Positions 8,720 to 17,665 of a DNA stretch of 64,000 bases are shown in pieces (the stretch's first letter is position 1; each line of letters starts with the position of its first letter). The translations under genes and the position numbers were made by a program. The DNA is from Paenibacillus sp. FSL R5-0517 (lineage in GTDB: Bacteria > Bacillota > Bacilli > Paenibacillales > Paenibacillaceae): contig NZ_CP150235.1 of the NCBI RefSeq assembly GCF_037974355.1, positions 248,001 to 312,000 of the forward strand. Direction: 5' to 3'. Below the pieces are notes generated by a model that saw only the letters and a program-made list of their open reading frames with translations, had not been told where the DNA came from and made no database searches.

Positions 8720-11032
8720 ATGGACTACAAAGATGCTTCGCTTCCCATTCAGGAGCGGATTCAGGATCTGATCGGACGGATGACAACGGCAGAGAAGATT
8801 GGACAACTCATACAGCCGATGGGCTGGAAGACGTATGTGAAGGCAGCAGATGGCACAGTACAGGTCACGGAAGAGTTCGAAGCGGACATGGAACAGGGCG
8901 GAGTCGGTTCTCTGTATGGTGTGCTTCGGGCCGATCCATGGACTGAAGTAACGCTGGAGACAGGTCTGACACCACGACAAGGAGCCGTTGCCACGAATGT
9001 CATCCAGCAGTATGCCTTGGAGCATTCCCGACTGGGCATTCCCATTCTGTTCGGGGAAGAGTGCTCCCACGGTCATATGGCGATTGGGGCGACTGTATTT
9101 CCGGTACCTTTAACCGTGGGCAGCACGTGGAATATGGAATTATACCGCAAGATGTGTGAAGCCATCGCTGTGGAGACCCGGAGCCAGGGGGGAGCGGCAA
9201 CGTATTCCCCGGTGCTTGATGTCGTGCGTGACCCGAGATGGGGGCGGACGGAGGAATGTTTTGCCGAAGATCCATACCTGATTGGTGAATTCGCAGTAGA
9301 AGCCATGAAGGGACTACAGGGTGACCGCCTCGATTCCAACCAGACGATTGTAGCTACACTCAAGCATTTTGCGGCTTATGGCAGTTCAGAGGGTGGGCGC
9401 AATGCCGCACCAGTGCATATGGGATTACGTGAATTGCATGAAATAGATCTATTGCCGTTCAAAAAGGCAGTGGAAGCCGGGGCTTGCTCCGTGATGACCG
9501 CTTATAACGAGATTGATGGCGTACCGTGTACGTCCAGTACGTATCTACTGAATGACCTGCTGCGCGAGGAGTGGGGTTTTGATGGATTCGTCATTACTGA
9601 TTTTGGCGCCATTCAGATGCTGGTCCATGGACATAACACAGCCGAGAACGGGGAGCAGGCCGTAGCGCAGTCCCTTCAGGCAGGTGTGGACATGGAGATG
9701 TCCGGTTACATGTACCGCAAACATCTCGGTCAGGCGCTGGAGCAGGGACTGATCGAAGAGAAAGATCTGGACTTGGCTGTGTGGCGGGTGCTGGAGATGA
9801 AATTCAGACTCGGGTTATTCGAACAGCCTTTTGTAGATCCTGACTTTGCAGAACGGGTCATCGGATGTGAAGATCATGTGCGGCTGGCGAGGGAAGTTGC
9901 GCAAGAGGGGATTATTTTACTGAAAAATGAAGGGGCGACATTGCCACTCTCCAAAACTGGCACGAAGCTGGCTGTCATTGGTCCGAATGCGAACCATATC
10001 TATAACCAGCTTGGGGACTACACCTCGCCACAGCCGAGAGAACAGATCGTCACCGTACTGGATGGCATTACGCGCAAGCTTGGCGCGGAATCGGGTCAGG
10101 TGCTGTACGCACCGGGTTGCCGGATTAAAGGCGATTCCAGAGAGGGCTTTGCACAAGCGCTCGCCTGTGCGGAACAGGCCGATGTCATCGTGATGGTGAT
10201 GGGTGGTTCCAGCGCCCGCGATTTTGGTGAAGGCACGATCGACTTGCGGACAGGAGCGTCTGTGGTAACGGATGACCCATGGAATGATATGGAGTGCGGC
10301 GAGGGCATTGACCGGGCTTCCCTGAATCTCATGGGTGTTCAATTGGAGCTGGTGCAGGAGGTACATAAGCTGGGTAAACCGGTTATCGTAGTGTATATCA
10401 ACGGTCGTCCCATTGCTGAACCTTGGATTGATGAGCATGTTCATGCCATTGTGGAGGCTTGGTACCCAGGACAGGAAGGTGGTAACGCGATCGCAGATAT
10501 TCTGTTTGGCGATGTGAATCCATCTGGCCGTCTTACGGTTTCCATTCCCAAGCATGTTGGGCAACTTCCGGTCTATTATCATGCCAAACGCACGCGTGGC
10601 AAGCGGTATCTGGAGATGGATCTTGCGCCACAGTATCCGTTCGGATATGGACTGAGCTACACCGAATTCACATATGAGCATGTACGGGTAGTGCCGGAAG
10701 TGATTGGTCCGGAAGATGAAGCACAAGTGATGGTTGAAGTCACAAATACCGGAGCGGCTGCGGGAAGTGAGGTTGTACAGTTGTATATCACGGATGTGTC
10801 GGCTTCAGTCACTCGGGCTGAAATGTCGTTGAAGGGTTTTCGTAAAATCCATCTGGAGCCAGGACAGACCCAGACCGTGACATTCCCTGTGCAAAAAGAA
10901 CACCTCGCACTGATCGACTCCCGTCTCCAGTCTGTTGTGGAACCAGGTGAATTCAGACTCATGGTTGGCCGCAATTCTGCTGACTGGACCGCTTGCAGTC
11001 TGCACATTCAGAAGGTGGGGGTGGAGGTATGA
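8720..11032 (+). CDS. GH3 beta-glycosidase (beta-glucosidase-like)
   Basis: A 770-residue GH3 enzyme, likely cytoplasmic (no signal peptide), hydrolysing beta-linked glucosides or related sugars from the non-reducing end. Seen: N-terminal TIM-barrel domain with ATLKHFAAYG, the nucleophile region GFDGFVITDFGAI (D294), a middle alpha/beta domain (LKNEGATLPL, IVMVMGGSS), and a C-terminal fibronectin-III-like domain from about residue 650 (QLYITDVSASVTR). The ATG at 8720 lies 9 nt after AAGGAG; a GTG at 8714 is too close. Its stop overlaps the start of the mannosidase gene (ATGA), so the two are translationally coupled. The exact sugar specificity (glucose, xylose, other) is not decided by sequence. 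Confidence 0.88.
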   Translation: MDYKDASLPIQERIQDLIGRMTTAEKIGQLIQPMGWKTYVKAADGTVQVTEEFEADMEQGGVGSLYGVLRADPWTEVTLETGLTPRQGAVATNVIQQYALEHSRLGIPILFGEECSHGHMAIGATVFPVPLTVGSTWNMELYRKMCEAIAVETRSQGGAATYSPVLDVVRDPRWGRTEECFAEDPYLIGEFAVEAMKGLQGDRLDSNQTIVATLKHFAAYGSSEGGRNAAPVHMGLRELHEIDLLPFKKAVEAGACSVMTAYNEIDGVPCTSSTYLLNDLLREEWGFDGFVITDFGAIQMLVHGHNTAENGEQAVAQSLQAGVDMEMSGYMYRKHLGQALEQGLIEEKDLDLAVWRVLEMKFRLGLFEQPFVDPDFAERVIGCEDHVRLAREVAQEGIILLKNEGATLPLSKTGTKLAVIGPNANHIYNQLGDYTSPQPREQIVTVLDGITRKLGAESGQVLYAPGCRIKGDSREGFAQALACAEQADVIVMVMGGSSARDFGEGTIDLRTGASVVTDDPWNDMECGEGIDRASLNLMGVQLELVQEVHKLGKPVIVVYINGRPIAEPWIDEHVHAIVEAWYPGQEGGNAIADILFGDVNPSGRLTVSIPKHVGQLPVYYHAKRTRGKRYLEMDLAPQYPFGYGLSYTEFTYEHVRVVPEVIGPEDEAQVMVEVTNTGAAAGSEVVQLYITDVSASVTRAEMSLKGFRKIHLEPGQTQTVTFPVQKEHLALIDSRLQSVVEPGEFRLMVGRNSADWTACSLHIQKVGVEV

Positions 11033-14000
11033 TTCGAATTCAACGATTCATTGAGGATATGAACCGGTCGCAGTGGCTGGATACGATCGAGCTTCCAACG
11101 TGGGAGATGCAGAAGGCCAGATACATTCGGCCAGGGGAATACGAGTATGAGCAGGCGGACAAGGCAATGCAGAGCTTGAATCCGCTGAACAGCGTACACG
11201 GAACGACGTATTTTCTGAGTAAATGTGTGGAGATTCCAGACAGTTGGCAGAATCAAGCCATTGGGTTGATTTTTGAGACTGGAGGAGAAGGGCTGCTGAA
11301 GGTGAATGGCTTGCCTTATCACGGACTGGATCGGAATCACGGATTCGTACCTCTTCCGAGAAGTCGAGTAGGCAGTGCGCCGCAGTTGGAGATTGAACTC
11401 TACGACCCGATCCCGGAGCCACATGATCCACTCAATCGACAAGCTGTGATTCAGCCGCCTATTCAGGGCATCCGTACAGCCCTGGTTCATATCAATCAGC
11501 CATTGCAGAGCCTGATGTACAGCGTGACTGTACTCGCCGAGTCACTCCGGGCATATAACGAGAAGGAGCCCAAGCGGATGGCACTTGTTCAGGCCATTCA
11601 CCAGGTGATGGATGAGATGTACAATAATCCGGACCGCTGGACGGATGCGGCATGGATACAGAATTTTGAACATGGACTGGTACAGTCAGTGCAGCAGGAA
11701 GACCCGGAGGAGTATCGAAGTGGCTTCATGCATCTGGTTGGACAATCCCACATTGATATTGCCTGGCTGTGGCCTGTGCGAGAGACGGTTCGCAAGTCCA
11801 GTCGTACGTTCTCGACCATGTGTACCTTGATGGACACGTATCCGGATTTTGTGTATTCCCAGAGCCAGCCGCAGCTGTATGCCTTCGTCAAGGAGCATTA
11901 CCCGGAGCTGTACGAGCGAGTTAAAGCACGCATTGCTGAAGGTCGCTGGGAGTTGGTCGGGGGCATGTGGGTGGAGCCGGATCTGAACATTCCGAGTGGG
12001 GAGTCGTTGGTTCGGCAGATTCTGTATGGACAGAACTTCTACCAGGCGGAGTTTGGCAGACGCTCCAACATCGAGTGGCTGCCCGATACCTTTGGCTACT
12101 GTGCTTCCTTGCCGCAGATGTTAAAGCTTGCGAATATTCCTTATTTTATGACGACCAAGCTGAATTGGAATGACACCAACGCGTTTCCTTATGACCTCTT
12201 CGACTGGGTAGGCATTGATGGAACTTCAGTGCTGGCCTATCTGAATCATGGTGTGAATGAGCATACGCGGCCCAAAGATGTGGATGAACATTGGCAATCG
12301 TACAAGCAGAAGGATGTGCATCCTGAGCAGATGTTGCTCTACGGACATGGCGATGGTGGCGGCGGTGTGACGAATGAGATGGTGGAGTTTGCGGAGCGAT
12401 CCCATTTGATGGTCGGGCAGCCAATCAGCAAATTCAGCACGGCAGGTGCTTTTTTTGAAGACATATCGTCCAATAATCCAACGTTGCCGAAGTGGCACGG
12501 GGACTTGTACCTGGAGTTACACCGGGGAACCTATACGACCCATGCGAGGAACAAACGTAGCAATCGAAAGGCAGAGGTATTGTACCGGGAAGCGGAGATC
12601 TGGGGGCAATTTGCCGGAGCTTGCGCTGCACACACGAAGAATGATCTGGATGAAGGCTGGAAGCTGATCATGCTTAACCAGTTTCATGATATTATTCCGG
12701 GAACATCGATTCCTGAAGTATATGTAACGTCCACCGAGGAGTACACGAAGGTATTTTCACTCGGTACATCCGCACTGCGAGAAACGCTGGATATCCTTGC
12801 GGAGAACATTGTAACCGATGAAGTTGATGGTCTTCCATACATTATATTTAACAGCCTCGGCTGGGAACGTGGAGAAAATATCACCATTACAGGCGATGCA
12901 TACCTCGCCGGGATGGCTGCATTCGATCGTCAAGGAAACCGTCTGGCCAGTGATCTGGAGCAAAAAGAAGACAAGTATACGCTGCTTGTGCATGTTCCAT
13001 CGATTCCTGCTTTTGGGTATACAACCATATGGCTGCGCGAGGCACCGGATGTTATCCTTCCAGGAAGGGAAGAAGAACCCTTCCCTTCAACATGGGAAAC
13101 TGAATTTTACACACTTGAGTTCAATGGCTTGGGAGAGATCACCAAGTGGTATGACAAAACGGTAGGACGCGACTGGCTGAAGCCCGGTGATCGGGCGAAT
13201 GAGTGGCAGTTTTTCCACGATAAGCCGACGTACTGGGATGCCTGGGATATCGATCCACGGTTTGAATCCCAGCGGGCAGGTGCGGTGCAGTTGGTCTCCA
13301 GAGAGGTTGTACAGCGCGGAGCTACGCGAGATGTGCTGCGTTATGTGTGGAAGCTGAATCAATCGGAGATCAGCCAGGATATCATTTTGCATCACCACCA
13401 GCGGCGTGTTGATTTCCATACGAAAGTGAACTGGAATGAGAGTCATAAGCTGCTCAAGGTGGCATTTCCGGTGGATCTGGTGGCAGCGAAAGCAGCCTAT
13501 GAGATTCCGTTTGGAGCATTGGAGCGTCCAACCCATAACAACACCAGTTGGGAGAAGGCGCAGTTCGAGGTCTGCGGACATCGTTGGGCGAATATCGCAG
13601 AGGGTAACAGTGGTGTCAGTTTGTTGAATGATTGTAAATACGGATACGACATCAAGGATCGGACGATCCGCCTGTCCCTGCTTCGTGCCCCGAAATGGCC
13701 GGATGAACATGCTGATCAGGGCAACCATGAATTCACATATTCGTTCCTGCCACATCAGGGGGATTGGCGACAAGCTGCTGTCGTTCACCGCGCAATGGAG
13801 CTTAATCATCCGGTGGAAGTTGTTGCAGTGAGTCCGTCTTCGGGTCACTTGCCGTCTGAACACGCTTGGGTTCAGTTCCATAGTGAGCATGTCATTCTGG
13901 ATGCAATCAAGCCCGCTGAAGATGGCTCGGGAACGGTGCTGCGTTTCTACGAATCTTCAGGAGGTCGGGAAACGGTACATGTCGAATGGGTTAAAAGGGA

Positions 14001-14136
14001 AATTAAGGCGTCTGTCATTAATCTGCTGGAGGATGAGATCCATCCGTTGGCTTGTCCGAACGGTACATTCGAACTGACATTTAAACCGTATGAAATTAAG
14101 TCAGTGAAACTTGTTCCAGTGAATCCAAATACGTAA
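11029..14136 (+). CDS. Alpha-mannosidase, GH38
   Basis: A 1035-residue GH38 enzyme, expected to be Zn-dependent and to release alpha-linked mannose with retention. Motifs: HIDIAWLWP near residue 241 (metal-binding His and Asp), WLPDTFGYCASLPQ with nucleophile D353, and HGDGGGG near residue 440, followed by the large beta-sandwich C-terminal region. No signal peptide. The start at 11029 overlaps the GH3 stop by 4 nt (ATGA) with GAAGGTGGGGG upstream. Together with a GH29 fucosidase and a GH3 enzyme it suggests use of mannose- and fucose-bearing glycans such as glycoprotein glycans; that link is inference. Confidence 0.92.
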   Translation: MIRIQRFIEDMNRSQWLDTIELPTWEMQKARYIRPGEYEYEQADKAMQSLNPLNSVHGTTYFLSKCVEIPDSWQNQAIGLIFETGGEGLLKVNGLPYHGLDRNHGFVPLPRSRVGSAPQLEIELYDPIPEPHDPLNRQAVIQPPIQGIRTALVHINQPLQSLMYSVTVLAESLRAYNEKEPKRMALVQAIHQVMDEMYNNPDRWTDAAWIQNFEHGLVQSVQQEDPEEYRSGFMHLVGQSHIDIAWLWPVRETVRKSSRTFSTMCTLMDTYPDFVYSQSQPQLYAFVKEHYPELYERVKARIAEGRWELVGGMWVEPDLNIPSGESLVRQILYGQNFYQAEFGRRSNIEWLPDTFGYCASLPQMLKLANIPYFMTTKLNWNDTNAFPYDLFDWVGIDGTSVLAYLNHGVNEHTRPKDVDEHWQSYKQKDVHPEQMLLYGHGDGGGGVTNEMVEFAERSHLMVGQPISKFSTAGAFFEDISSNNPTLPKWHGDLYLELHRGTYTTHARNKRSNRKAEVLYREAEIWGQFAGACAAHTKNDLDEGWKLIMLNQFHDIIPGTSIPEVYVTSTEEYTKVFSLGTSALRETLDILAENIVTDEVDGLPYIIFNSLGWERGENITITGDAYLAGMAAFDRQGNRLASDLEQKEDKYTLLVHVPSIPAFGYTTIWLREAPDVILPGREEEPFPSTWETEFYTLEFNGLGEITKWYDKTVGRDWLKPGDRANEWQFFHDKPTYWDAWDIDPRFESQRAGAVQLVSREVVQRGATRDVLRYVWKLNQSEISQDIILHHHQRRVDFHTKVNWNESHKLLKVAFPVDLVAAKAAYEIPFGALERPTHNNTSWEKAQFEVCGHRWANIAEGNSGVSLLNDCKYGYDIKDRTIRLSLLRAPKWPDEHADQGNHEFTYSFLPHQGDWRQAAVVHRAMELNHPVEVVAVSPSSGHLPSEHAWVQFHSEHVILDAIKPAEDGSGTVLRFYESSGGRETVHVEWVKREIKASVINLLEDEIHPLACPNGTFELTFKPYEIKSVKLVPVNPNT

Positions 14137-14153
14137 TCTTCAGGAGGTATGAC

Positions 14154-15029
14154 ATGAAATTAACGAATAGGATCGGTGTCATCGTGGATAGCTTTGGCGT
14201 AGGTGTACGGGAAGGGTTGAACAAGGCGAAGGATGTAGGTGCAGAAGGTGTGCAGATATACGCCGTCAAGGGAGAGATGGATCCTGAAAATTTGTCACCT
14301 GCGGCGCGCAAGGAGCTGAAGAGTTACATCGATTCGTTGGGCCTCGAAATTTCAGCACTGGTTGGTGACCTAGGCGGACATGGTTTTCAGGTCAAGGAAG
14401 ATAATCCGTGGAAAGTGGAGAAATCGAAGCGGATCGTGGATCTGGCCCTCGATCTGGGTACCAACATCGTCACGACACATATCGGCATTGTTCCACATGA
14501 CCCTTCATCGGAAGTCTACGCTACGCTGCATGCTTCTTGTGAGGAACTGGGCCAGTACGCCAAAAGTGTTGGCGCATATTTTGCCATTGAGACAGGTCCG
14601 GAAACGGCAGCTGACTTGAAAGGATTCCTGGATACACTGTCGACCAACGGGGTATCGGTGAATTTTGACCCGGCAAATATGGTGATGGTGACTGGAGATG
14701 ATCCGGCGCAGGGCGTTCGTCTGCTTAAGGATTACATCGTACATACCCATGTGAAGGATGGTGTGCGGTTGAAGGAAGTCGACCCACGAGACGTATACGG
14801 AGCGGTCGGTTATGCGCCTATGGATCACGAAAAAATTGCCGAGATGGTCTCATCCGGGACGTTCTTCCGTGAAGTGCCACTGGGCGAAGGTGGTGTTGAT
14901 TTTGACGGATACTTTGCAGCGCTTCAGGAGATTGGTTACACCGGTTATCTGACGATTGAGCGCGAGGTAGGCAATCAGCCGGAGGAGGATATTCGCAAGG
15001 CGGTTCGATTCATTCAACAATATCGATAG
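14154..15029 (+). CDS. Sugar phosphate isomerase/epimerase-like TIM-barrel protein (copy 1)
   Basis: A 291-residue member of the xylose-isomerase-like TIM-barrel (AP endonuclease 2 / IolE-type) superfamily. Seen: N-terminal beta strand RIGVIVDSFG, the AIETGP strand with a metal-ligand Glu near residue 146, VNFDPANMVM, and HTHVKDGVR near residue 200, a usual metal-ligand His region. Such enzymes interconvert keto and aldo sugars or epimerise sugar derivatives. CAGGAGGT lies 8 nt before the start, 17 nt after the mannosidase stop, so it is part of the same operon. The substrate is unknown. Confidence 0.78.
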   Translation: MKLTNRIGVIVDSFGVGVREGLNKAKDVGAEGVQIYAVKGEMDPENLSPAARKELKSYIDSLGLEISALVGDLGGHGFQVKEDNPWKVEKSKRIVDLALDLGTNIVTTHIGIVPHDPSSEVYATLHASCEELGQYAKSVGAYFAIETGPETAADLKGFLDTLSTNGVSVNFDPANMVMVTGDDPAQGVRLLKDYIVHTHVKDGVRLKEVDPRDVYGAVGYAPMDHEKIAEMVSSGTFFREVPLGEGGVDFDGYFAALQEIGYTGYLTIEREVGNQPEEDIRKAVRFIQQYR

Positions 15030-15041
15030 GGAGCTGAGCAG

Positions 15042-15914
15042 ATGAAAGTGGGCCTGAGCACGTACAGTTTGTTGAACGATTTGAATTCCGGTGAGATGAC
15101 GGTGCTGGATGTGATTGACTGGATTGCGGCAAACGGCGGAGAGCATATGGAGATGGTACCTTACGGTTACACCGTGGAGGACAATCACGATCTGGCGGAT
15201 GCGATTCGGGAACGGGCAGCGTCCGCAGGTATTGAACTGTCCAACTATTCGATGCCAGCCAATTTCGTGCAGGAGACGGAAAAGGCGTTTGAAGAAGAGA
15301 TGGCTCGGGTCAAAAGGCATGTGGATGTCGTACACCGGATGGGTGTACAACATATGCGTCATGACGTCACGGCGTTTACTCTGCCAAAGGAGAAAATGAC
15401 CATCGCCTGGTTCGAGGAGCATCTGCCTCTGATGGTACGGGGAAGCCAGATCATTGCGGACTATGCAGCGCAGTTTGGTATCACCACAACCATTGAGAAC
15501 CATGGCTTCAGTGTACAGGCGAGTGACCGGGTGCAGCGTGTACTGCATGCGGTGGATCGTCCCAACTTCAAGACAACACTCGATATTGGTAACTTCATGT
15601 GTGTGGATGAGAACCCGATCATTGGCGTCATGAAAAATCTGCCGTACGCTTCTCTGGTTCATTTCAAAGATTTCTACTTCCGTCCTTATGATGAGCATCC
15701 GGGTGAGGGGGAATGGTTCACGACAGCTTACGGCAACTTCCTGCGTGGGGCCATCGTTGGGCAAGGGGATATTCCGATCCGCAAAATTGTAAAGCTGATC
15801 AAAGACTCCGGTTATGATGGCCACATTACAGTGGAATTCGAGGGCATGGAGGAATGCAAATCTGCATCCAAAATTGCCATGGACAACCTGCGTCGCTTCT
15901 GGGAAGAGGCGTAA
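15042..15914 (+). CDS. Sugar phosphate isomerase/epimerase-like TIM-barrel protein (copy 2)
   Basis: A 290-residue protein of the same superfamily as its upstream neighbour but well diverged from it: MKVGLSTYSL at the start, TIENHGFSVQ near residue 150 with the metal-ligand Glu, TLDIGNFM, LVHFKDFYF near residue 205 and a final ITVEFEGMEE strand. It starts 12 nt after the previous stop, with GGGAG upstream, and is the last gene of the operon before a terminator. Two such genes together suggest consecutive steps, or a heteromeric enzyme, acting on the sugar released by the glycosidases; the reaction cannot be named. Confidence 0.78.
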   Translation: MKVGLSTYSLLNDLNSGEMTVLDVIDWIAANGGEHMEMVPYGYTVEDNHDLADAIRERAASAGIELSNYSMPANFVQETEKAFEEEMARVKRHVDVVHRMGVQHMRHDVTAFTLPKEKMTIAWFEEHLPLMVRGSQIIADYAAQFGITTTIENHGFSVQASDRVQRVLHAVDRPNFKTTLDIGNFMCVDENPIIGVMKNLPYASLVHFKDFYFRPYDEHPGEGEWFTTAYGNFLRGAIVGQGDIPIRKIVKLIKDSGYDGHITVEFEGMEECKSASKIAMDNLRRFWEEA

Positions 15915-15936
15915 CGAACATCATGGAGAGCAATCA

Positions 15937-15966
15937 AGGGCCGCGTCCAGACGTGGCTCTTTTTTT
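15937..15966 (+). terminator. Terminator of the glycosidase/isomerase operon
   Basis: GCCGCGT pairs with ACGTGGC (one G-T pair) around a CCAG loop, with flanking G-C pairing, and is followed directly by seven T residues. Confidence 0.85.
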
Positions 15967-16101
15967 CATACTACAGCAAGTGAAAAAGCCTATCAGAATA
16001 TGGTTCTGCGCAAGGATTAAGTTACGAGCATCCCAAGTGTGGTATACTGGATATATTCAGCCTGATAATAACTGGCTATGGATAGGAGAGGTCACTGATC
16101 T

Positions 16102-16329
16102 ATGCAGGTATTCGAGGACTGGAATCAGAAGGTAAAGAAGACGTTTAATGCTACGAACCCAGAGGTAGTATTGACGGTATCGGAAGCTGGAAGTTTGCTT
16201 GGATTGACCAAAGACCAGATGAAACTGTACGTGGACAAGAACAAACTTACGAAGGTCCCGATCATGAGAAGTGTTCACCGATACCTCTTATTGAAAAGTG
16301 AAATAGATAACATCGTTCAAGCACGATAA
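16102..16329 (+). CDS. Small HTH-like protein, 75 aa
   Basis: Unrecognised small protein. Residues 27-70 (TVSEAGSLLGLTKDQMKLYV, then a basic stretch and YLLLKSEIDN) resemble the winged-helix pattern of MerR/excisionase-type DNA-binding domains, in which a strand carrying an Arg follows the two helices. AGGAGAGG lies 10 nt before the ATG and a TATACT box at 16041-16046 may be its -10. It stands alone between two terminators, so it is probably a single-gene unit. Function beyond possible DNA binding is unknown. Confidence 0.6.
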   Translation: MQVFEDWNQKVKKTFNATNPEVVLTVSEAGSLLGLTKDQMKLYVDKNKLTKVPIMRSVHRYLLLKSEIDNIVQAR

Positions 16330-16353
16330 CTTCATAGGATTGAACACAACCAT

Positions 16354-16388
16354 TTGACCGACAGGCTTCGGGAGAGTGGTCTTTTTTT
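16354..16388 (+). terminator. Weak terminator after the HTH-like gene
   Basis: GACCG pairs with TGGTC across a 15-nt loop and is followed by eight T residues. The stem is short, so the call is moderate. Confidence 0.45.
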
Positions 16389-16408
16389 TATCGGAAAGGG
16401 GACAGAAC

Positions 16409-16969
16409 GTGCTCAAGAAAGTGTCAGACTGGTTCTATCAAAGGGTAAACTGGTTTTGGGTTGTAGCTGCGGTTGTTGTATTTGCCTGCTTTATTGCATT
16501 TATACTGCCTTGGCAGGCGGCAAAGTCGGAGGAAGCCACAGGTGGCGGGCAGTCCCCGGATTCCTCTTTTTTGTACACTGCGGATGATCTATATCAGATG
16601 GCTGAGCAGTATGGTGAAGCAGGGCGGAGCGCCTATATCCATGCACGGTTCACATTTGACCTCATATGGCCGTTGGCCTATCTGTTGTTATTGGTTGTTC
16701 TCTTATCCGTACTCTATCGGGTGCTTCCGGTAAAGAGTCGCTGGCGCTGGGTGAATCTCATTCCAGTCTTGGGTTGGGCTATGGACATGTTTGAAAATGT
16801 AGGTGCATCCCTGATCATGTATCGTTATCCTGAACGTACGCCTGTGCTTGCTGAACTCACTCCGATATTTACCTTGTTGAAATGGTGTCTGATCTATGCC
16901 AGTTTTGCAGCACTGGTTCCGGGTGTTCTGATCCGTGTTCTCTACTATATACGCAAGCGAAAGAACTAG
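16409..16969 (+). CDS. Unknown membrane protein, about 186 aa
   Basis: Not recognised. Four hydrophobic segments are visible: WFWVVAAVVVFACFIAF near the N-terminus, LIWPLAYLLLLVVLLSVLY near residue 95, a segment around WVNLIPVLGWAMDMFENVG, and a C-terminal LIYASFAALVPGVLIRVLYY before a basic tail (RKRKN). The loop between segments 1 and 2 is about 50 residues. The GTG at 16409 is chosen because AAAGGGGA lies about 6 nt upstream; translation from 16376 would begin within the preceding terminator. Its neighbours do not suggest a role. Confidence 0.6.
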   Translation: MLKKVSDWFYQRVNWFWVVAAVVVFACFIAFILPWQAAKSEEATGGGQSPDSSFLYTADDLYQMAEQYGEAGRSAYIHARFTFDLIWPLAYLLLLVVLLSVLYRVLPVKSRWRWVNLIPVLGWAMDMFENVGASLIMYRYPERTPVLAELTPIFTLLKWCLIYASFAALVPGVLIRVLYYIRKRKN

Positions 16970-17049
16970 TGGAGAGAGGGATGGATTAAGAATATGTTGG
17001 TAACCCTAATCGTGTAAAAGTCGCCAGAGATGAGTGCAGAAATATACGC

Positions 17050-17079
17050 TTGTCAAAGGACAACCTGTTCATATATACT
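17050..17079 (+). promoter_or_regulatory. Promoter of the VOC-family gene
   Basis: TTGTCA at 17050-17055 and TATACT at 17074-17079, 18 nt apart, upstream of the gene starting at 17137. Both boxes match sigma-A consensus at five of six positions. Confidence 0.6.
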
Positions 17080-17136
17080 CATGTCGCAAGTGGCGTGAAT
17101 TGTATAATTACATGAGCCCAAGGAGATGAAGAACGC

Positions 17137-17565
17137 ATGTCGATCAGCTTGAATGTGTATGTGATAACAGACGGTAATGGACGTGAAGCGGTAGATTTTT
17201 ATCAAAAGGCATTTGGAGCGGAAGTGCTCGCACTTCAAACATTTGGTGACGGTCCATCTGACCCGAATCATCCCATCCCGCCAGAAGCGAAAGACCGTAT
17301 TATGCATGCTTCTTTGCAGATTGGCAGCTCGGTATTAATGTTGTCCGACACATTTCCAGGCATGCCGTACACTATAGGCAATCATGTTAGTATTACTGTG
17401 AACACGGATACTGTGGATGAAGCCAAAACTATTTTCAGCCAACTGGAAGATGGCGGCGTAGTGGAAATGGCGATACAAGAGACGTTCTGGAGTCCAGCCT
17501 ACGGCACGGTTGTCGACAAATTCGGCGTACATTTTCAAGTCAGTGCTAAACCGGGACAAGCTTAA
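17137..17565 (+). CDS. VOC-family protein, PhnB/glyoxalase-like
   Basis: A 142-residue protein with the vicinal-oxygen-chelate fold. Seen: two beta-alpha-beta repeats, the first with NGREAVDFYQKAFGAEV near residues 14-30, then MHASLQIGSSVLMLSD, and the second with TVDEAKTIFSQLEDGGVVEMAIQETFWSPAYGTVVDKFGVHFQV, the typical PhnB/YjdN-like ending. The group includes small metal-binding enzymes and resistance proteins; sequence does not decide which. AAGGAG lies about 10 nt before the ATG and a good promoter precedes it, with its own terminator after it, so it is a single-gene unit. Confidence 0.82.
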   Translation: MSISLNVYVITDGNGREAVDFYQKAFGAEVLALQTFGDGPSDPNHPIPPEAKDRIMHASLQIGSSVLMLSDTFPGMPYTIGNHVSITVNTDTVDEAKTIFSQLEDGGVVEMAIQETFWSPAYGTVVDKFGVHFQVSAKPGQA

Positions 17566-17600
17566 GGGCGTACTCTTCGCTAATATAGCCAACAAACGGC

Positions 17601-17647
17601 AAAACCTCCGCGATCTGCTTTGAGCAGTTCTGGAGGTTTTTTGTTTT
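17601..17647. terminator. Shared terminator between convergent genes
   Basis: AAACCTCC pairs with GGAGGTTT, with an inner CTGCT/AGCAG stem, A-rich on the left and T-rich on the right. It lies between the VOC gene (plus) and the unknown gene (minus) and can serve both. Confidence 0.8.
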
Positions 17648-17665
17648 TCCCTATACGGCGTGGGA

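Noticed and set aside
8720..8740. DYKD string at the start of the GH3 protein resembles an epitope tag
   Set aside because: Only four residues match and the tag's poly-Asp part is missing; it is chance in a natural gene.
9917..10726. Long open frame on the minus strand inside the GH3 gene (269 codons)
   Set aside because: The plus strand encodes a full GH3 enzyme with motifs and a ribosome site; the minus-strand frame has none and no recognisable protein pattern.
14850..15824. Minus-strand open frame of 324 codons across the two isomerase-like genes
   Set aside because: It lies opposite two well-supported genes and shows no domain, start signal or codon pattern of its own.
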